A stretch of DNA of 64,000 bases from an uncultured Candidatus Saccharibacteria bacterium (GCA_947304155.1 CAMZAD010000002.1:1-64000); one strand, 5' to 3'. Positions 1-9,073 are shown, numbered from the stretch's first letter. Notes: a model not told the origin generated them from the letters alone. Numbers and translations are program-made.

Positions 1-94
1 GACCTACTGTCGCTTTGAATCCTACTAGCATCAAATTTGCGCAGATGCTTATAATACTGGTTTTAACTACTGTCTTTTCGCGATTGTTTTTCAT
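1..94 (-). CDS. CDF-family cation efflux transporter, N-terminal fragment
   Basis: An open frame starts with ATG at 94-92 and runs off the left edge of the window, giving about 31 residues. The visible protein starts MKNNREKTVVKTSIIS and continues with a hydrophobic stretch ending GFKATVG. A basic start followed by the VKTSI...GFKA pattern is typical of the first membrane segment of cation diffusion facilitators, which exchange Zn, Mn or Fe ions for protons across the membrane. No ribosome-binding site is visible; an extended -10 box lies 15 nt upstream. It is divergent from the glycopolymer operon. The family is inferred from the first 31 residues only, so the metal cannot be named. Confidence 0.6.
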   Translation of the reverse strand, partial: MKNNREKTVVKTSIISICANLMLVGFKATVG

Positions 95-109
95 ATGTGA
101 GCGTTTTCT

Positions 110-118
110 ATTATACCA
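110..118 (-). promoter_or_regulatory. Extended -10 promoter for the CDF gene
   Basis: Read on the minus strand, TGGTATAAT is a perfect extended -10 (TG-n-TATAAT). No convincing -35 is seen 17 bp upstream, as is usual for extended -10 promoters. The same TGGTATAAT form recurs at 10182, 13791 and 34016. Confidence 0.6.
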
Positions 119-191
119 TAAAGAACAAGCCCATCATTGGCATTGTTTAAAACCTGACTTCTTTTAAAAATAAAAATTCCTGTGCTAATAC

Positions 192-220
192 TAGACAAAA
201 CAGGTAAAAAATGATATAAT
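192..220 (+). promoter_or_regulatory. Promoter of the surface glycopolymer operon
   Basis: TAGACA (192-197), a 17-bp spacer and TATAAT (215-220) with an upstream TG (212-213) form a near-consensus sigma-70 promoter. Transcription should start near 227, leaving a leader of about 30 nt before the first gene. Bases 95-258 hold this promoter and the divergent one; nothing else was seen there. Confidence 0.7.
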
Positions 221-258
221 ATAGACATATATCATTAGCATTAAAAACAGAGGTCAAA

Positions 259-1026
259 TTGGCAAAAAACGTAAAAAATCCATTAGTTTCTGTTATTGTC
301 CCTATTTTTAATGCCGAAAAATTCTTAAAGAGAACAATAAGCTCCGTAAAATGTCAAACTTATGACAATTGGGAGTTAATTCTTGTTGACGATTGTTCAA
401 CCGATAATTCTCTAAAATTGATCAACGAATCTGCGAAACTTGACGAAAGAATTAAGGTTGTTGGACTAAAGGAAAACTCTGGTCCAGCAAAGACTAGGAA
501 TGCCGGGATTGAGGCTGCAAAAGGTGATTTTATTGCCTTCCTTGATGCCGATGACGTTTGGCTTCCAGAAAAACTTGAGAAACAACTTATCTTCATGAAA
601 AAACATGACTCAATCTTTTCATTCACAGGCTATGAATTTGCCGATTCAGAGGCAAAACCAAATGGCACGGTCGTGAATATTCCAAAATCAATTGATTATA
701 AGCATGCTTTGAAGAATACAACAATTTTCACTAGCACCGTTATGTTTGATATGTCAAAAATCAGCAAAGAAGGAATATTGATGCCTGATGTAAAAAGCGA
801 AGATACTGCAACTTGGTGGAAGGTCTTAAAGCAAATTGAAAAAGCAGACGGCCTTAATGAATCACTTTCCTTGTATTGTCGTAGCGAAAAGACCATGTCT
901 TCAAACAAGCTAGTCGCAATTAAAAGAATCTGGCATTTGTATCGTAACCAGGAAAAATTGAATCTCATAAGTAGCTCAATTAACTTTGTCGGATACGCAT
1001 TTAATGCAGTAAGGAGAAGGGTATAA
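259..1026 (+). CDS. Family 2 glycosyltransferase
   Basis: This 255-residue GT-A fold enzyme should transfer a sugar from a nucleotide donor to a growing surface glycan on the cytoplasmic face. The N-terminus has the family opening VSVIVPIFNAE (10-20), a VDDCSTD loop (43-49) and the metal-binding DAD (96-98) within FLDADD. There is no transmembrane segment. The start is TTG at 259, preceded by AGAGGT 4 nt upstream; no better ATG lies before the conserved N-terminus. It is the first gene of an operon whose members overlap or nearly touch through 7371. Donor and acceptor cannot be read from sequence. Confidence 0.88.
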   Translation: MAKNVKNPLVSVIVPIFNAEKFLKRTISSVKCQTYDNWELILVDDCSTDNSLKLINESAKLDERIKVVGLKENSGPAKTRNAGIEAAKGDFIAFLDADDVWLPEKLEKQLIFMKKHDSIFSFTGYEFADSEAKPNGTVVNIPKSIDYKHALKNTTIFTSTVMFDMSKISKEGILMPDVKSEDTATWWKVLKQIEKADGLNESLSLYCRSEKTMSSNKLVAIKRIWHLYRNQEKLNLISSSINFVGYAFNAVRRRV

Positions 1027-1127
1027 TGAGTACCGCAAATGAGAAGAAATTGGCTAAGAAATTACAAAAAATTGATATTGCCGGAAAAGCCGTAAATGAA
1101 AAAAGGAGTTTCGCATGGCAAGGTTAG
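1026..1127 (+). CDS. 33-residue ORF bridging two glycan genes
   Basis: An ATG overlaps the TAA stop of the upstream glycosyltransferase (TAATG) and opens a 33-residue, Lys-rich frame (starts MSTANEKKLAKKL) that ends 10 nt inside the next gene. It has no motif. It may be a small peptide, or simply the coupling device that carries ribosomes to the downstream start, whose ribosome-binding site lies within it. It is listed because it fills an otherwise empty 88-bp gap exactly; a functional product is not established. Confidence 0.3.
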   Translation: MSTANEKKLAKKLQKIDIAGKAVNEKRSFAWQG

Positions 1128-2302
1128 TTAGTGCAATGAAACAAATTAAACTTCGCGATATCCTCGCGCCAGTTATCTTTTTGATTCTCTTAATCCCGTC
1201 GTTAGCATTTAGGATGATTAACAAAATCAAAGGTCGTAAGCTCTGGCTTATTGCCGAGCAAGGTGAAGCACGCGATAACGGCTATCATTTTTATAAGTAT
1301 GTCCGCACAAATCATCCGCTTGATTATTGTTTCTATGCAATCAAAAAGGAATCTGCTGGCTATGAAAAAGTTTCTAAACTTGGCAATACAATTAAGTACG
1401 GGAGTCTAAAACACTGGCTTTATTACATGTCTGCAAACCTGAATATTAGCAGTCAAAAGAGCGGCAACCCATGTCCAATTTTCTGGTATGTTATGCATGT
1501 AATATTTGGCCTATATAAGAATCGTGTATTCTTGCAACATGGTATTACTAAAGATGACTCAAAATGGATTTATCAAGATAAGACTAAATTTAAATATTTT
1601 GTCTGTGGCGTAAAACGAGAATATGATTATATTTTGAAGAAGTTCGGATATAAGAAAGAAAATCTTCTCCTAACTGGTTTCCCAAGGTGGGATGACTTGA
1701 AAGACACTAGCAAGAATCAGAAAAACAAATCAATCCTAATTATGCCAACATGGAGAAACTGGCTTGGTGGTGATAGAAACAATATGTTTAAGGTGGCAGA
1801 CTTTAAAAATACTGAGTTCTATAAACACTGGAACGAGCTGATAAATGGCAAAGAATTTGTTGAATATGTTGAGAAGAATAATATCAAGGTATATTTCTAT
1901 CCGCATATTAACATGCTAGATTATATCAGCGCATTTAAATCTAAATCTAAGAATATAAAAGTAGTCTCAATTAATGAAGAGCTTCAAGAATACTTCAATA
2001 AATGTGACATGTTAATTACCGACTATTCAAGTGTTGCGTTTGATTTTGCATATCTCAGAAAACCAGTTATTTATTATCAATTTGACGTAAAAGAATACAG
2101 AAAAAAACAGCTTCAAGAAGGTTACTTCAAATATGAAAGAGACGGTTTCGGTCCAGTAGTAGAAGATGCGAACGCTGTAGTTGAATCAGTTAAAAAGGCT
2201 ATGTCTGGCAATGATTTTAAAGAACGCTGCGATAAGTTCTTTGATAAAAAGGATCAAAGTAATTGCGAGAGAATATATGAAAAAATAAAGGAGCAGATAT
2301 GA
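1115..2302 (+). CDS. CDP-glycerol:glycerophosphotransferase-like (TagB/TagF family)
   Basis: This 395-residue protein belongs to the Glyphos_transf family, which moves glycerol- or ribitol-phosphate from the CDP-activated form onto a teichoic-acid-like or capsular polymer. Family signatures are FLQHGITKDD (near residue 139), LTGFPRWDDL, the FYPH motif, and LITDYSSVAFDF (near 304), where the Ser-Ser and following Asp contact the CDP donor. An N-terminal hydrophobic stretch (about 14-31) would tether it to the membrane. AAAAAGGAG lies 7 nt before the ATG. It implies phosphodiester-linked substituents in the surface glycan; whether it is a primer, polymerase or side-chain enzyme is unknown. Confidence 0.85.
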   Translation: MARLVSAMKQIKLRDILAPVIFLILLIPSLAFRMINKIKGRKLWLIAEQGEARDNGYHFYKYVRTNHPLDYCFYAIKKESAGYEKVSKLGNTIKYGSLKHWLYYMSANLNISSQKSGNPCPIFWYVMHVIFGLYKNRVFLQHGITKDDSKWIYQDKTKFKYFVCGVKREYDYILKKFGYKKENLLLTGFPRWDDLKDTSKNQKNKSILIMPTWRNWLGGDRNNMFKVADFKNTEFYKHWNELINGKEFVEYVEKNNIKVYFYPHINMLDYISAFKSKSKNIKVVSINEELQEYFNKCDMLITDYSSVAFDFAYLRKPVIYYQFDVKEYRKKQLQEGYFKYERDGFGPVVEDANAVVESVKKAMSGNDFKERCDKFFDKKDQSNCERIYEKIKEQI

Positions 2303-2790
2303 GTATTAAGAAATTTGTAGCTGCCGACCAATCAATATATTTTGATAAAATTATCAAAGTATCTAAGAAGCAACGTGCGCTTAGAGACCTGAAGAAAAAG
2401 AATATTCTACAAAAAATAGAATATGTGCTTTTGACTAGAAAAAGAAATAAACTCGCTCCAAAAAGAAATGTATGGCTACAAGGAAAGATTGGTAAAAATC
2501 CAAAAATCTTCCATGCAAATGTGATAGTGAACCAATATGCTGAAGTTGGTGATAACGTAGTATTCCACGGAAATAACTGTATTGGCAACGACGGCAAGAA
2601 TGTTTATGCATGCCCTAAGATTGGAAATAATGTTGAAATTGGATATGGCGCAACGGTAATTGGCGATATTGTTATTGCTGATAATACAGTAATTGGAGCT
2701 GGTGCTGTTGTAACACATAGCTGCGAAGAAAGTGGATGCATTCTTGTTGGTGTTCCTGCAAGAATAAGAGGGGGGAATAATGGCTGCTAA
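2299..2790 (+). CDS. Left-handed beta-helix acetyltransferase (serine acetyltransferase-like)
   Basis: The 163-residue protein has an N-terminal basic helical part (1-55) and a hexapeptide-repeat domain (65-160) with repeats such as IGNNVEIGYGATVIGDIVI and a closing VGVPARI, the usual end of CysE/LacA-type trimers. It probably O- or N-acetylates a sugar of the glycan using acetyl-CoA. The start overlaps the upstream stop (ATGA), so the two genes are translationally coupled. Being inside a glycan operon argues against a role in cysteine synthesis, although automated annotation may well call it serine acetyltransferase. Confidence 0.82.
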   Translation: MSIKKFVAADQSIYFDKIIKVSKKQRALRDLKKKNILQKIEYVLLTRKRNKLAPKRNVWLQGKIGKNPKIFHANVIVNQYAEVGDNVVFHGNNCIGNDGKNVYACPKIGNNVEIGYGATVIGDIVIADNTVIGAGAVVTHSCEESGCILVGVPARIRGGNNGC

Positions 2791-3844
2791 TTCTAAAATC
2801 AAAAAAGGTGATATCAAGGTCAGTGTTATTGTCCCAGTTTTTAACGCGGAGAAATATCTAAAAAGATGTCTTGATAGTATTCTTGGTCAGACATATAAGA
2901 ATATTGAAGTACTAGTTGTTGATGATGGTTCAAATGATTCATCAAAAGAAATTCTTAAACAATACAAGAAAAATGATTCTCGTATTATTTATTCTTCGCA
3001 AAATCATTTAGGTCCAAATATTGCGCGCGCTAAAGCAATTAAGAAGGCAACTGGTGATTATGCAATCTTTGTAGATTCCGATGATTATATTGTAGAGAAT
3101 GCGATAGAGATTCTTGTTGATAAGGTAAAAAAGTATCATGTTGATGCAATTAGATATAATGCAAAATATAGTGCCAACAATAAAATTGTAGTTCCAATTC
3201 TTAAATCAGGAGAGTCTGACAAAATCCTAGGTAGCGATGAAGTATTGTCTATGCTTTTAACTACTTATAAATTGAATAGCCTCTGTATGCAACTCTATAG
3301 CATGAAGACGCTAAAGGGTATAAAGACATTTAGCCACGGTATAGCTTATGGTGAAGACTTTTTGGTCAATCTTGATATACATCAAAATACAAAAAGGATT
3401 CTAATTATTAATGATGCGCTTTATTATTATTACAGTAATCCAAACTCAACAACTAAAAGCGTGAAACGCGAACAGGTTATTAGAAATATTAAAGAGCGTA
3501 TTTATGTGAGTGCTAAGGCAATTGAGGCAGCACAAAAACTTGGACTTGATTTTAAAAATGAAGTAGCCTATAGCCAAATAAAAATGATTAGAGATATCAT
3601 ATTAAACGTCAATAAAATAAATGGTTACAAGAAGCAAGACTTTATTAATGACCTTAGCAAAATTTCCTTCAAAGACTTAACGAGGGGAATTAATACAGAA
3701 GAGTTCTATGAATATTTGAATAGACTTCCACTATTGCAAAAGGTTAAAAACCGCAGAATAGTAAAAGCCATAATGGTTTCAGATTTTGACTGTATATGGA
3801 AATATAATAATGTCATGAAAATGATAGCGAGGTTACCAAGATGA
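2780..3844 (+). CDS. Family 2 glycosyltransferase
   Basis: This 354-residue GT2 enzyme opens with KVSVIVPVFNAEKYL, has VDDGSNDSS near 48 and the metal-binding DSD at 99-101. The C-terminal 150 residues are helical and variable, probably the acceptor side, similar in layout to capsule transferases such as EpsJ. It overlaps the acetyltransferase by 11 bp; the GGGGGGAATA just before the start serves as ribosome-binding site. It differs clearly from the first GT2 in length and C-terminus and presumably adds another sugar. Confidence 0.87.
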   Translation: MAANSKIKKGDIKVSVIVPVFNAEKYLKRCLDSILGQTYKNIEVLVVDDGSNDSSKEILKQYKKNDSRIIYSSQNHLGPNIARAKAIKKATGDYAIFVDSDDYIVENAIEILVDKVKKYHVDAIRYNAKYSANNKIVVPILKSGESDKILGSDEVLSMLLTTYKLNSLCMQLYSMKTLKGIKTFSHGIAYGEDFLVNLDIHQNTKRILIINDALYYYYSNPNSTTKSVKREQVIRNIKERIYVSAKAIEAAQKLGLDFKNEVAYSQIKMIRDIILNVNKINGYKKQDFINDLSKISFKDLTRGINTEEFYEYLNRLPLLQKVKNRRIVKAIMVSDFDCIWKYNNVMKMIARLPR

Positions 3845-4914
3845 TAGAGTGTGCTATATATTTTCTTGTTTTTGTCATAGTCTTTGGCCTCAACAATGTT
3901 GCTATTAAACAAAAAAGTATTTTCAGAAAAAGGGTTTTGATAACGACAGGATTTTTGATCCTACTGAGCTTTGTTGGCTTGCGTTTTAATGTTGGAACGG
4001 ATTATCAAAACTACATAAGAGAATATAATACCATATCTCAAATTTCTTGGGAGGAGTTACCTACCCTTCGTATGGAGTTGCTAGTTGCAACATTGTTCAA
4101 AATACTTTCTTATGTTTTATGGGATGCTAGACTTATCTTTGTTGTACTAGGATTTCTTGCGCTATACCCAATATATAAAGCAAATAAACTTTATGAATAT
4201 AAGTATTTAGCGTATTCGGTGCTAATTTATTGCGTACTATTCCTTCCGTTCAGTCTAAATGGCATGAGACAGGGGGTAGCGATGAGTTTTATCTTGCTTT
4301 CTATGACATATTTAATGAAAGAGAAGAAGATACTTGGTATTGTTTGTCTAATTCTAGCGTGTCTATTCCATACGTCTGCGCTAATTGTTGCGCCGTATTT
4401 GCTGTTACTTCTAATTAAAAAATTCAAGAAAATAAAACTGTCAAAGATATATATTGCATTGACTGCAGTTATTTCATTTGCAGTATTATTCTTCCTTAAC
4501 GACTGGCTAATGAATAATGGGATTGATAAATATAGCTACATGCTAGGTAGTATTGAAACTGATAATATTGCGCTCAGTGGCAATGTTATACTTCATCTTG
4601 CTATTATTCCAATCATGTTATTGTCTGAGAAAAACGAAACAAACGATATTTATAAAAGCATGATTTTGTCAGGTATTATCTTTATGATAGTTGGTACTGC
4701 TGCGCAATACCTTTCGCGCTTTAGTCTGTACTATCTAATGCCATGTATTATATTGATTCCACGTTCAATACAATATATTAAAAAAGATAATCTTAGACTT
4801 CTCGTTAAGGGATTGTTGTTTGCTTATTTGATCATGTTCTTTTACTTGCAATATAGTAAATGGGGAGCACACGAAATTTTGCCATACCAAACATGGATTT
4901 TTGGAGATATGTAA
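3841..4914 (+). CDS. EpsG-family glycan polymerase, polytopic membrane protein
   Basis: The 357-residue protein has about ten hydrophobic segments spread over its length and the EpsG signature near the first loop (GLRFNVGTDYQNY, about 47-59). EpsG-like proteins are the Wzy counterparts of exopolysaccharide loci: they join lipid-linked repeat units outside the membrane. The second loop carries NGMRQGVAMS, another conserved patch of the family. The ATG overlaps the upstream stop by 4 nt. The coding is strongly AT-rich, more so than the housekeeping genes further right, as is common for horizontally exchanged capsule loci. Confidence 0.82.
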   Translation: MIECAIYFLVFVIVFGLNNVAIKQKSIFRKRVLITTGFLILLSFVGLRFNVGTDYQNYIREYNTISQISWEELPTLRMELLVATLFKILSYVLWDARLIFVVLGFLALYPIYKANKLYEYKYLAYSVLIYCVLFLPFSLNGMRQGVAMSFILLSMTYLMKEKKILGIVCLILACLFHTSALIVAPYLLLLLIKKFKKIKLSKIYIALTAVISFAVLFFLNDWLMNNGIDKYSYMLGSIETDNIALSGNVILHLAIIPIMLLSEKNETNDIYKSMILSGIIFMIVGTAAQYLSRFSLYYLMPCIILIPRSIQYIKKDNLRLLVKGLLFAYLIMFFYLQYSKWGAHEILPYQTWIFGDM

Positions 4915-4915
4915 T

Positions 4916-5965
4916 ATGAAAAAAATATTTCTAAACATGTATCTAAAAAAGAACCTGGGCGATGATTTATTTTTGAATGTAATTAGTAAAAGATATCCAA
5001 ATATTGGTTTCTACACTAATACTCCAGCAAAAGAAATAAAATGCTTCCATTTGAAAAATATTCATGGTAGAAGCTTTATTTCTCGTATAATTAACAAGAT
5101 TCTTCCATCTACAAAAAACATTAGAAAATACGATGCAAGCGTTGTGCTTGGCGGTTCAATGTTTATTGAAAACAATCTTACGAAGAATGAACTAAAAGAG
5201 AATATAGAGAAAAAATATAACACTTCTTCGCCACTATTTATTCTTGGCGCAAACTTTGGTCCATATAAGAATAATTACTACAATGATTTACATAAAGAAC
5301 TATTTTCTAATGCAAATGATGTTTGTTTCCGTGAAAAATATTCTGCTGAGTTATTCAAAGATTTAAAGAATGTCCGAGTTGCACCAGATATTATCTTTGG
5401 TTTGGACGCAAAGAAATATGAAATTAAAGCAGAGAAGAAAATCATTATTTCTGTCATAAATCTTGAGAATAGAAAAGAATTGTCTAAATATCAGAAGTCG
5501 TACGAAAGCAAAATATTAGAACTTGCAGGATACTATGCTGACCAAAATTACGAAGTAGTTCTAATGTCATTCTGTAAAGCTGAAGGCGACGAAATTGCAA
5601 TTAACAGAATTCTTGAAAAAGCAAAATCAGAGAATATCAAGCTATTCTATTATTGCGGCAATATTAACGAAGCGCTAAATGAAATTGCATCGTCAGAAAT
5701 AATTATCGGAACAAGATTCCATTCCGTCGTGCTTGGTCTAGTTTTTGGTAAAAAAGTTTTGCCAATCATCTATAGCAAGAAAACAACGAATATGTTAAAC
5801 GATATCAACTATAAAGGCAAAACAATTAGTATTGCAGACATGGAAAAACTAGACGTAAAGAATGTAGAAAATTATCTTTATAACTACGGGAAAACCGACA
5901 AACTAAGCGCTGGCTCAAAGCAACATTTCGCAAAACTAGATGAGTCTTTGAAGGAGGACAAGTAA
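4916..5965 (+). CDS. Polysaccharide pyruvyltransferase family protein (CsaB/WcaK-like)
   Basis: This 349-residue protein matches the PS_pyruv_trans family, which adds ketal-linked pyruvate to sugars of surface glycans using phosphoenolpyruvate. Visible motifs are GGSMFIE (glycine-rich, near 80), ILGANFGPY, FREKYS, and the late IIGTRFHSVVLGL with its conserved Arg-Phe-His. The ATG at 4916 is chosen over a TTG at 4901 because TTGGAGAT lies 8 nt upstream and the stop of epsG lies just before it. Pyruvylation would give the glycan negative charge and can serve as an anchor for S-layer-like proteins in other bacteria; whether that applies here is unknown. Confidence 0.8.
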   Translation: MKKIFLNMYLKKNLGDDLFLNVISKRYPNIGFYTNTPAKEIKCFHLKNIHGRSFISRIINKILPSTKNIRKYDASVVLGGSMFIENNLTKNELKENIEKKYNTSSPLFILGANFGPYKNNYYNDLHKELFSNANDVCFREKYSAELFKDLKNVRVAPDIIFGLDAKKYEIKAEKKIIISVINLENRKELSKYQKSYESKILELAGYYADQNYEVVLMSFCKAEGDEIAINRILEKAKSENIKLFYYCGNINEALNEIASSEIIIGTRFHSVVLGLVFGKKVLPIIYSKKTTNMLNDINYKGKTISIADMEKLDVKNVENYLYNYGKTDKLSAGSKQHFAKLDESLKEDK

Positions 5966-7371
5966 TGGCTTCTCGTCAAAAAACGCTAGTAAAAAACACT
6001 GCAATCCTAATGCTAGGCAAAATTTTTACGCAATTTTTGTCATTCTTTATGTTGCCGCTTTATACTCGCCTTCTCCCAACATCGGATTATGGCCTAGTTG
6101 ACCTTCTTCTAACTTACATTTCACTCCTCGCCCCAGTCGTCACAATCCAACAAGAAATGGCAACCTTCCGCTTCTTGATTGATGCTCGAAAAGACGAGAA
6201 GAAAAAAGCTGTCGTTATTAAAACGTCATTTAAAAACACCTTCTTGCGCCTGTCACTTTTTGTAATTCCATGTCTCATCGCTGCCTTCTTTATTAAATGG
6301 CACTACTTATATCTCATTTTAATTAGCGGCGTTGCTGTTTCTACTTCAAATCTTCTCCTCCAAATTGCCCGTGGCACAGGGAATAATGCGAAGTATAGCA
6401 TTGCTTCTGTGATTTCCGGTATTACTACTATCTCGTCAAACTTGCTACTGATTTGCGCATTCCATTTTGGCGCCGAAAGTATTCTTATTTCAATGGCGCT
6501 TGCAAACATCATTTGTAGCCTATTCTTGATTTTTGCACTCCGAATTCCACATTACTTTAAACTTGCAAAGACCGACAAGAAACTTAAAAAAGAAATGTTG
6601 AAGTATTCTTGGCCACTCGTTCCAAACGGCATTTCTTGGTGGATGATTAACGCATCAGACCGCACAATCGTTTCAACTATTCTTGGTACTGCCGCGAATG
6701 GTATTTATGCTGTAGCGCTCAAATTCCCATCAATCATCAGTAGCTTCCTCGGCATCTTTACGATGTCTTGGACTGAATCAGCTTCCGTTCATATTGACGA
6801 TGATGACCGCGACGAGTTCTTCTCAAGTGTTGCAAGCAATACATTAAAGATTTTCTCAAGCCTAGGCATTCTCGTAATTGCCGCCATGCCATTCGTCTTT
6901 AACATTATTATTGGCGAAAACTATCGTGCAGCTTACGAGTATATTCCAATCGCAATTCTTGGCGTCCTAATGAACTGCATGGTTTCAATTTACAGCGCAA
7001 TTTATGTTGCAAAGAAAATGACAAAACAAGTTGCAATGACCTCAGTTTTGTCTGCTGTAATTAATATCGTTGTGGACCTCGCACTCGTCTGGTTTATCGG
7101 ACTTTACGCAGCCGTTATCTCAACTGCCGTTGCCTATACTACAATGACGATTTATCGTCACTACGATCTCAAAAAATACGTTAAAATAAAGTATCGTATC
7201 TCCGATATTATTCTTGCTGTTTTAGGTTTTGTAACTGTAACGATTCTTTATTATATTGGCAACTTCGCCGGACTTGTTGCTGGCGCAATTCTCGCCATCT
7301 TCTATGCGTTTGTTGTGAACAGAAAAATAATTTCAAAAATTACCAAACGAATTTTAAGATTGTTTAAATAA
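5965..7371 (+). CDS. Wzx-type polysaccharide flippase (MOP superfamily)
   Basis: The 468-residue protein has 12-14 predicted membrane segments and begins with KTLVKNTAILMLGKIFTQ, the usual start of the Polysacc_synt family. It should flip the lipid-linked repeat unit made by the upstream enzymes to the outer face for polymerisation by the EpsG-like protein. The ATG overlaps the preceding stop (TAATG), with AAGGAGG 8 nt upstream. It is the last gene of the operon and overlaps the convergent pilB by 8 bp. No initiating phosphoglycosyltransferase is present in the window. Confidence 0.88.
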   Translation: MASRQKTLVKNTAILMLGKIFTQFLSFFMLPLYTRLLPTSDYGLVDLLLTYISLLAPVVTIQQEMATFRFLIDARKDEKKKAVVIKTSFKNTFLRLSLFVIPCLIAAFFIKWHYLYLILISGVAVSTSNLLLQIARGTGNNAKYSIASVISGITTISSNLLLICAFHFGAESILISMALANIICSLFLIFALRIPHYFKLAKTDKKLKKEMLKYSWPLVPNGISWWMINASDRTIVSTILGTAANGIYAVALKFPSIISSFLGIFTMSWTESASVHIDDDDRDEFFSSVASNTLKIFSSLGILVIAAMPFVFNIIIGENYRAAYEYIPIAILGVLMNCMVSIYSAIYVAKKMTKQVAMTSVLSAVINIVVDLALVWFIGLYAAVISTAVAYTTMTIYRHYDLKKYVKIKYRISDIILAVLGFVTVTILYYIGNFAGLVAGAILAIFYAFVVNRKIISKITKRILRLFK

Positions 7372-9004
7372 CCCTACCAATCTCTTCAATTGTAGTTTCG
7401 CCGCGAAGTGCTGCGAGAATGCCTTTTTGCTCTAACGTAATCATTCCTGCTCCGCGAGCAGTCTTTTCAATTAGTCCCGTATTAATATCTTCAATATCAC
7501 CGCGAATGAATTTCTGAATTTCTTCATTCACAATCATTTGTTCCATGATACATGCGCGGCCCTTATATCCAAATGGATCACCTTCGCCGCCAGGCACTGC
7601 CTTATAAAGTTTGAAGCTATCTGGATTAAATTCAAATCCAAGCTCCTTTGAAATTACCTCATGTGGCAATCCTTCAAGCACACGTAAAACGTATTTTTTC
7701 TCGGCCTCATCTGGCTCATATTCTTGTTTTGAATCAGACAATCTACGCACCAATCTCTGTGCAATCACCATGCGAATTGAAGTTGAGAAAATTGGGTTCG
7801 TGCCAATCAAATCAATCATTCTTGAAAATGCTGCTGCGGTTGTATTAGCGTGGAATGACGAAAGCACCAAGTGGCCGGTAATTGAAGCCTGAATTGCCGT
7901 CTTTGCTGTGTCAGCATCGCGAATCTCACCAATCATCACTACGTCTGGGTCAAGACGAAGCACTGAACGAAGTCCATCGCCAAACGAATCGCCCTTTGTC
8001 GTATCAATCGGAATCTGAGACACGCCCGTAATGCCATATTCAATTGGGTCCTCAAGCGTGATAATCTTCCTATCGGTCGTGTTAAGTGCATTAAGAAGTG
8101 AATAAAGCGTAGTAGATTTACCAGAACCCGTAGGACCAACCATCAAAACTAACCCACGTGGATGTGAAACTACTTCGCGAAGTGCACTAAGTTCAGAATT
8201 ACTAAGACCAAGCAAATCAAGATTTAATAAGCTCTCATCAAAGTTAAACAAACGAAGCACTGCATCCTGGCCATACATCGTTGGAATTGTCTCAACACGA
8301 ATATTTAAGGTGTGAGTCGTGCCGTCCGCATAAATATCTTTCTGCATGTGGCCAGATTGTGGCGTGGTTGCAGCGGTTGAAAGATTTGAACGAGATGAGA
8401 GCTCACCAAGCAAAATGCGATAACGGTCGCGCTCAATATTTGCCACTGGGTGTAAAATACCATCAACGCGCATACGAATCCTAATCGCATCGCGCAAATT
8501 TTCAATGTGAATATCAGACGCGCCGAGTTTGTCTGCCTGCTCAAGCAAGAAGTCAAAAACCTTGTCCGTTCCAACTGAATTCAAAGTTTTAGAAACTGCC
8601 ACTAAGGTCTCAGAATCGCCTTCGCCTGCAATTTTAATATCGTCATAATGAACCTCAACTGGTGGATCGTGCCTTAACATGAAGACGTTAAATGCCGATT
8701 GTGAAACCAGGAAGAAATCACATTTCTCACCAAAACTCTGATATTCCTCGGTCATCTTTTTAATGACAGAATGTGGAGTTTGGGAAGTTACTAGGAATTG
8801 GAAATGCGTTTCACCACCACCTTTTTGAACTGGGATGATGTGGTTTGTATGCATCTCTTGTTTATCAAGCACATCAGTTACGAGCGGAATCGTGTTTTCA
8901 AACGCGCGTGTATCAAGGTATGGAAAACCCAAAATCAGAGCCCTACTTCTAGTAGACTCTTCCTCATTTTCACGACGCTTGGCTTGTATATCTTGTTCGT
9001 CCAT
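7364..9004 (-). CDS. pilB: Type IV pilus assembly/retraction ATPase, PilB/GspE family
   Basis: This 546-residue secretion ATPase powers pilus extension. It has an N-terminal N1D/T2SSE_N-like region (20-120), the ADKLGASDIHIEN segment (157-169), Walker A GPTGSGKST (290-298), the Asp box, Walker B VVMIGEIRD and a His box. The zinc-binding tetracysteine motif found in most GspE/PilB proteins between RLVRRL and GYKGRA is missing: no CxxC pairs occur there. A proline-free, charged N-terminus starts MDEQDIQAKRR. It is transcribed alone, divergent from rnhB; a pilin-like gene lies at 35497. A retraction PilT is less likely given the N-terminal domain. Confidence 0.9.
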   Translation of the reverse strand: MDEQDIQAKRRENEEESTRSRALILGFPYLDTRAFENTIPLVTDVLDKQEMHTNHIIPVQKGGGETHFQFLVTSQTPHSVIKKMTEEYQSFGEKCDFFLVSQSAFNVFMLRHDPPVEVHYDDIKIAGEGDSETLVAVSKTLNSVGTDKVFDFLLEQADKLGASDIHIENLRDAIRIRMRVDGILHPVANIERDRYRILLGELSSRSNLSTAATTPQSGHMQKDIYADGTTHTLNIRVETIPTMYGQDAVLRLFNFDESLLNLDLLGLSNSELSALREVVSHPRGLVLMVGPTGSGKSTTLYSLLNALNTTDRKIITLEDPIEYGITGVSQIPIDTTKGDSFGDGLRSVLRLDPDVVMIGEIRDADTAKTAIQASITGHLVLSSFHANTTAAAFSRMIDLIGTNPIFSTSIRMVIAQRLVRRLSDSKQEYEPDEAEKKYVLRVLEGLPHEVISKELGFEFNPDSFKLYKAVPGGEGDPFGYKGRACIMEQMIVNEEIQKFIRGDIEDINTGLIEKTARGAGMITLEQKGILAALRGETTIEEIGRVI

Positions 9005-9028
9005 TTTCCACCCGAGTTATCTTCTTAA

Positions 9029-9037
9029 ATTATAGCA
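9029..9037 (-). promoter_or_regulatory. Extended -10 promoter of pilB
   Basis: On the minus strand TGCTATAAT (extended -10) precedes the pilB start by 24 nt. A GGGTGGAAA ribosome-binding site lies within the leader. Directly upstream is the GCTTATG sequence that also recurs near other surface-protein promoters. Confidence 0.6.
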
Positions 9038-9067
9038 TAAGCAATTAAGTTTTTCTATCAGATATTT

Positions 9068-9073
9068 TATAAT
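9068..9073 (+). promoter_or_regulatory. -10 box of rnhB, leaderless arrangement
   Basis: TATAAT ends 7 nt before the ATG at 9081, so transcription should begin at or one base from the start codon. No Shine-Dalgarno is possible. A weak TTAAGT -35 lies 17 bp upstream. Confidence 0.5.
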
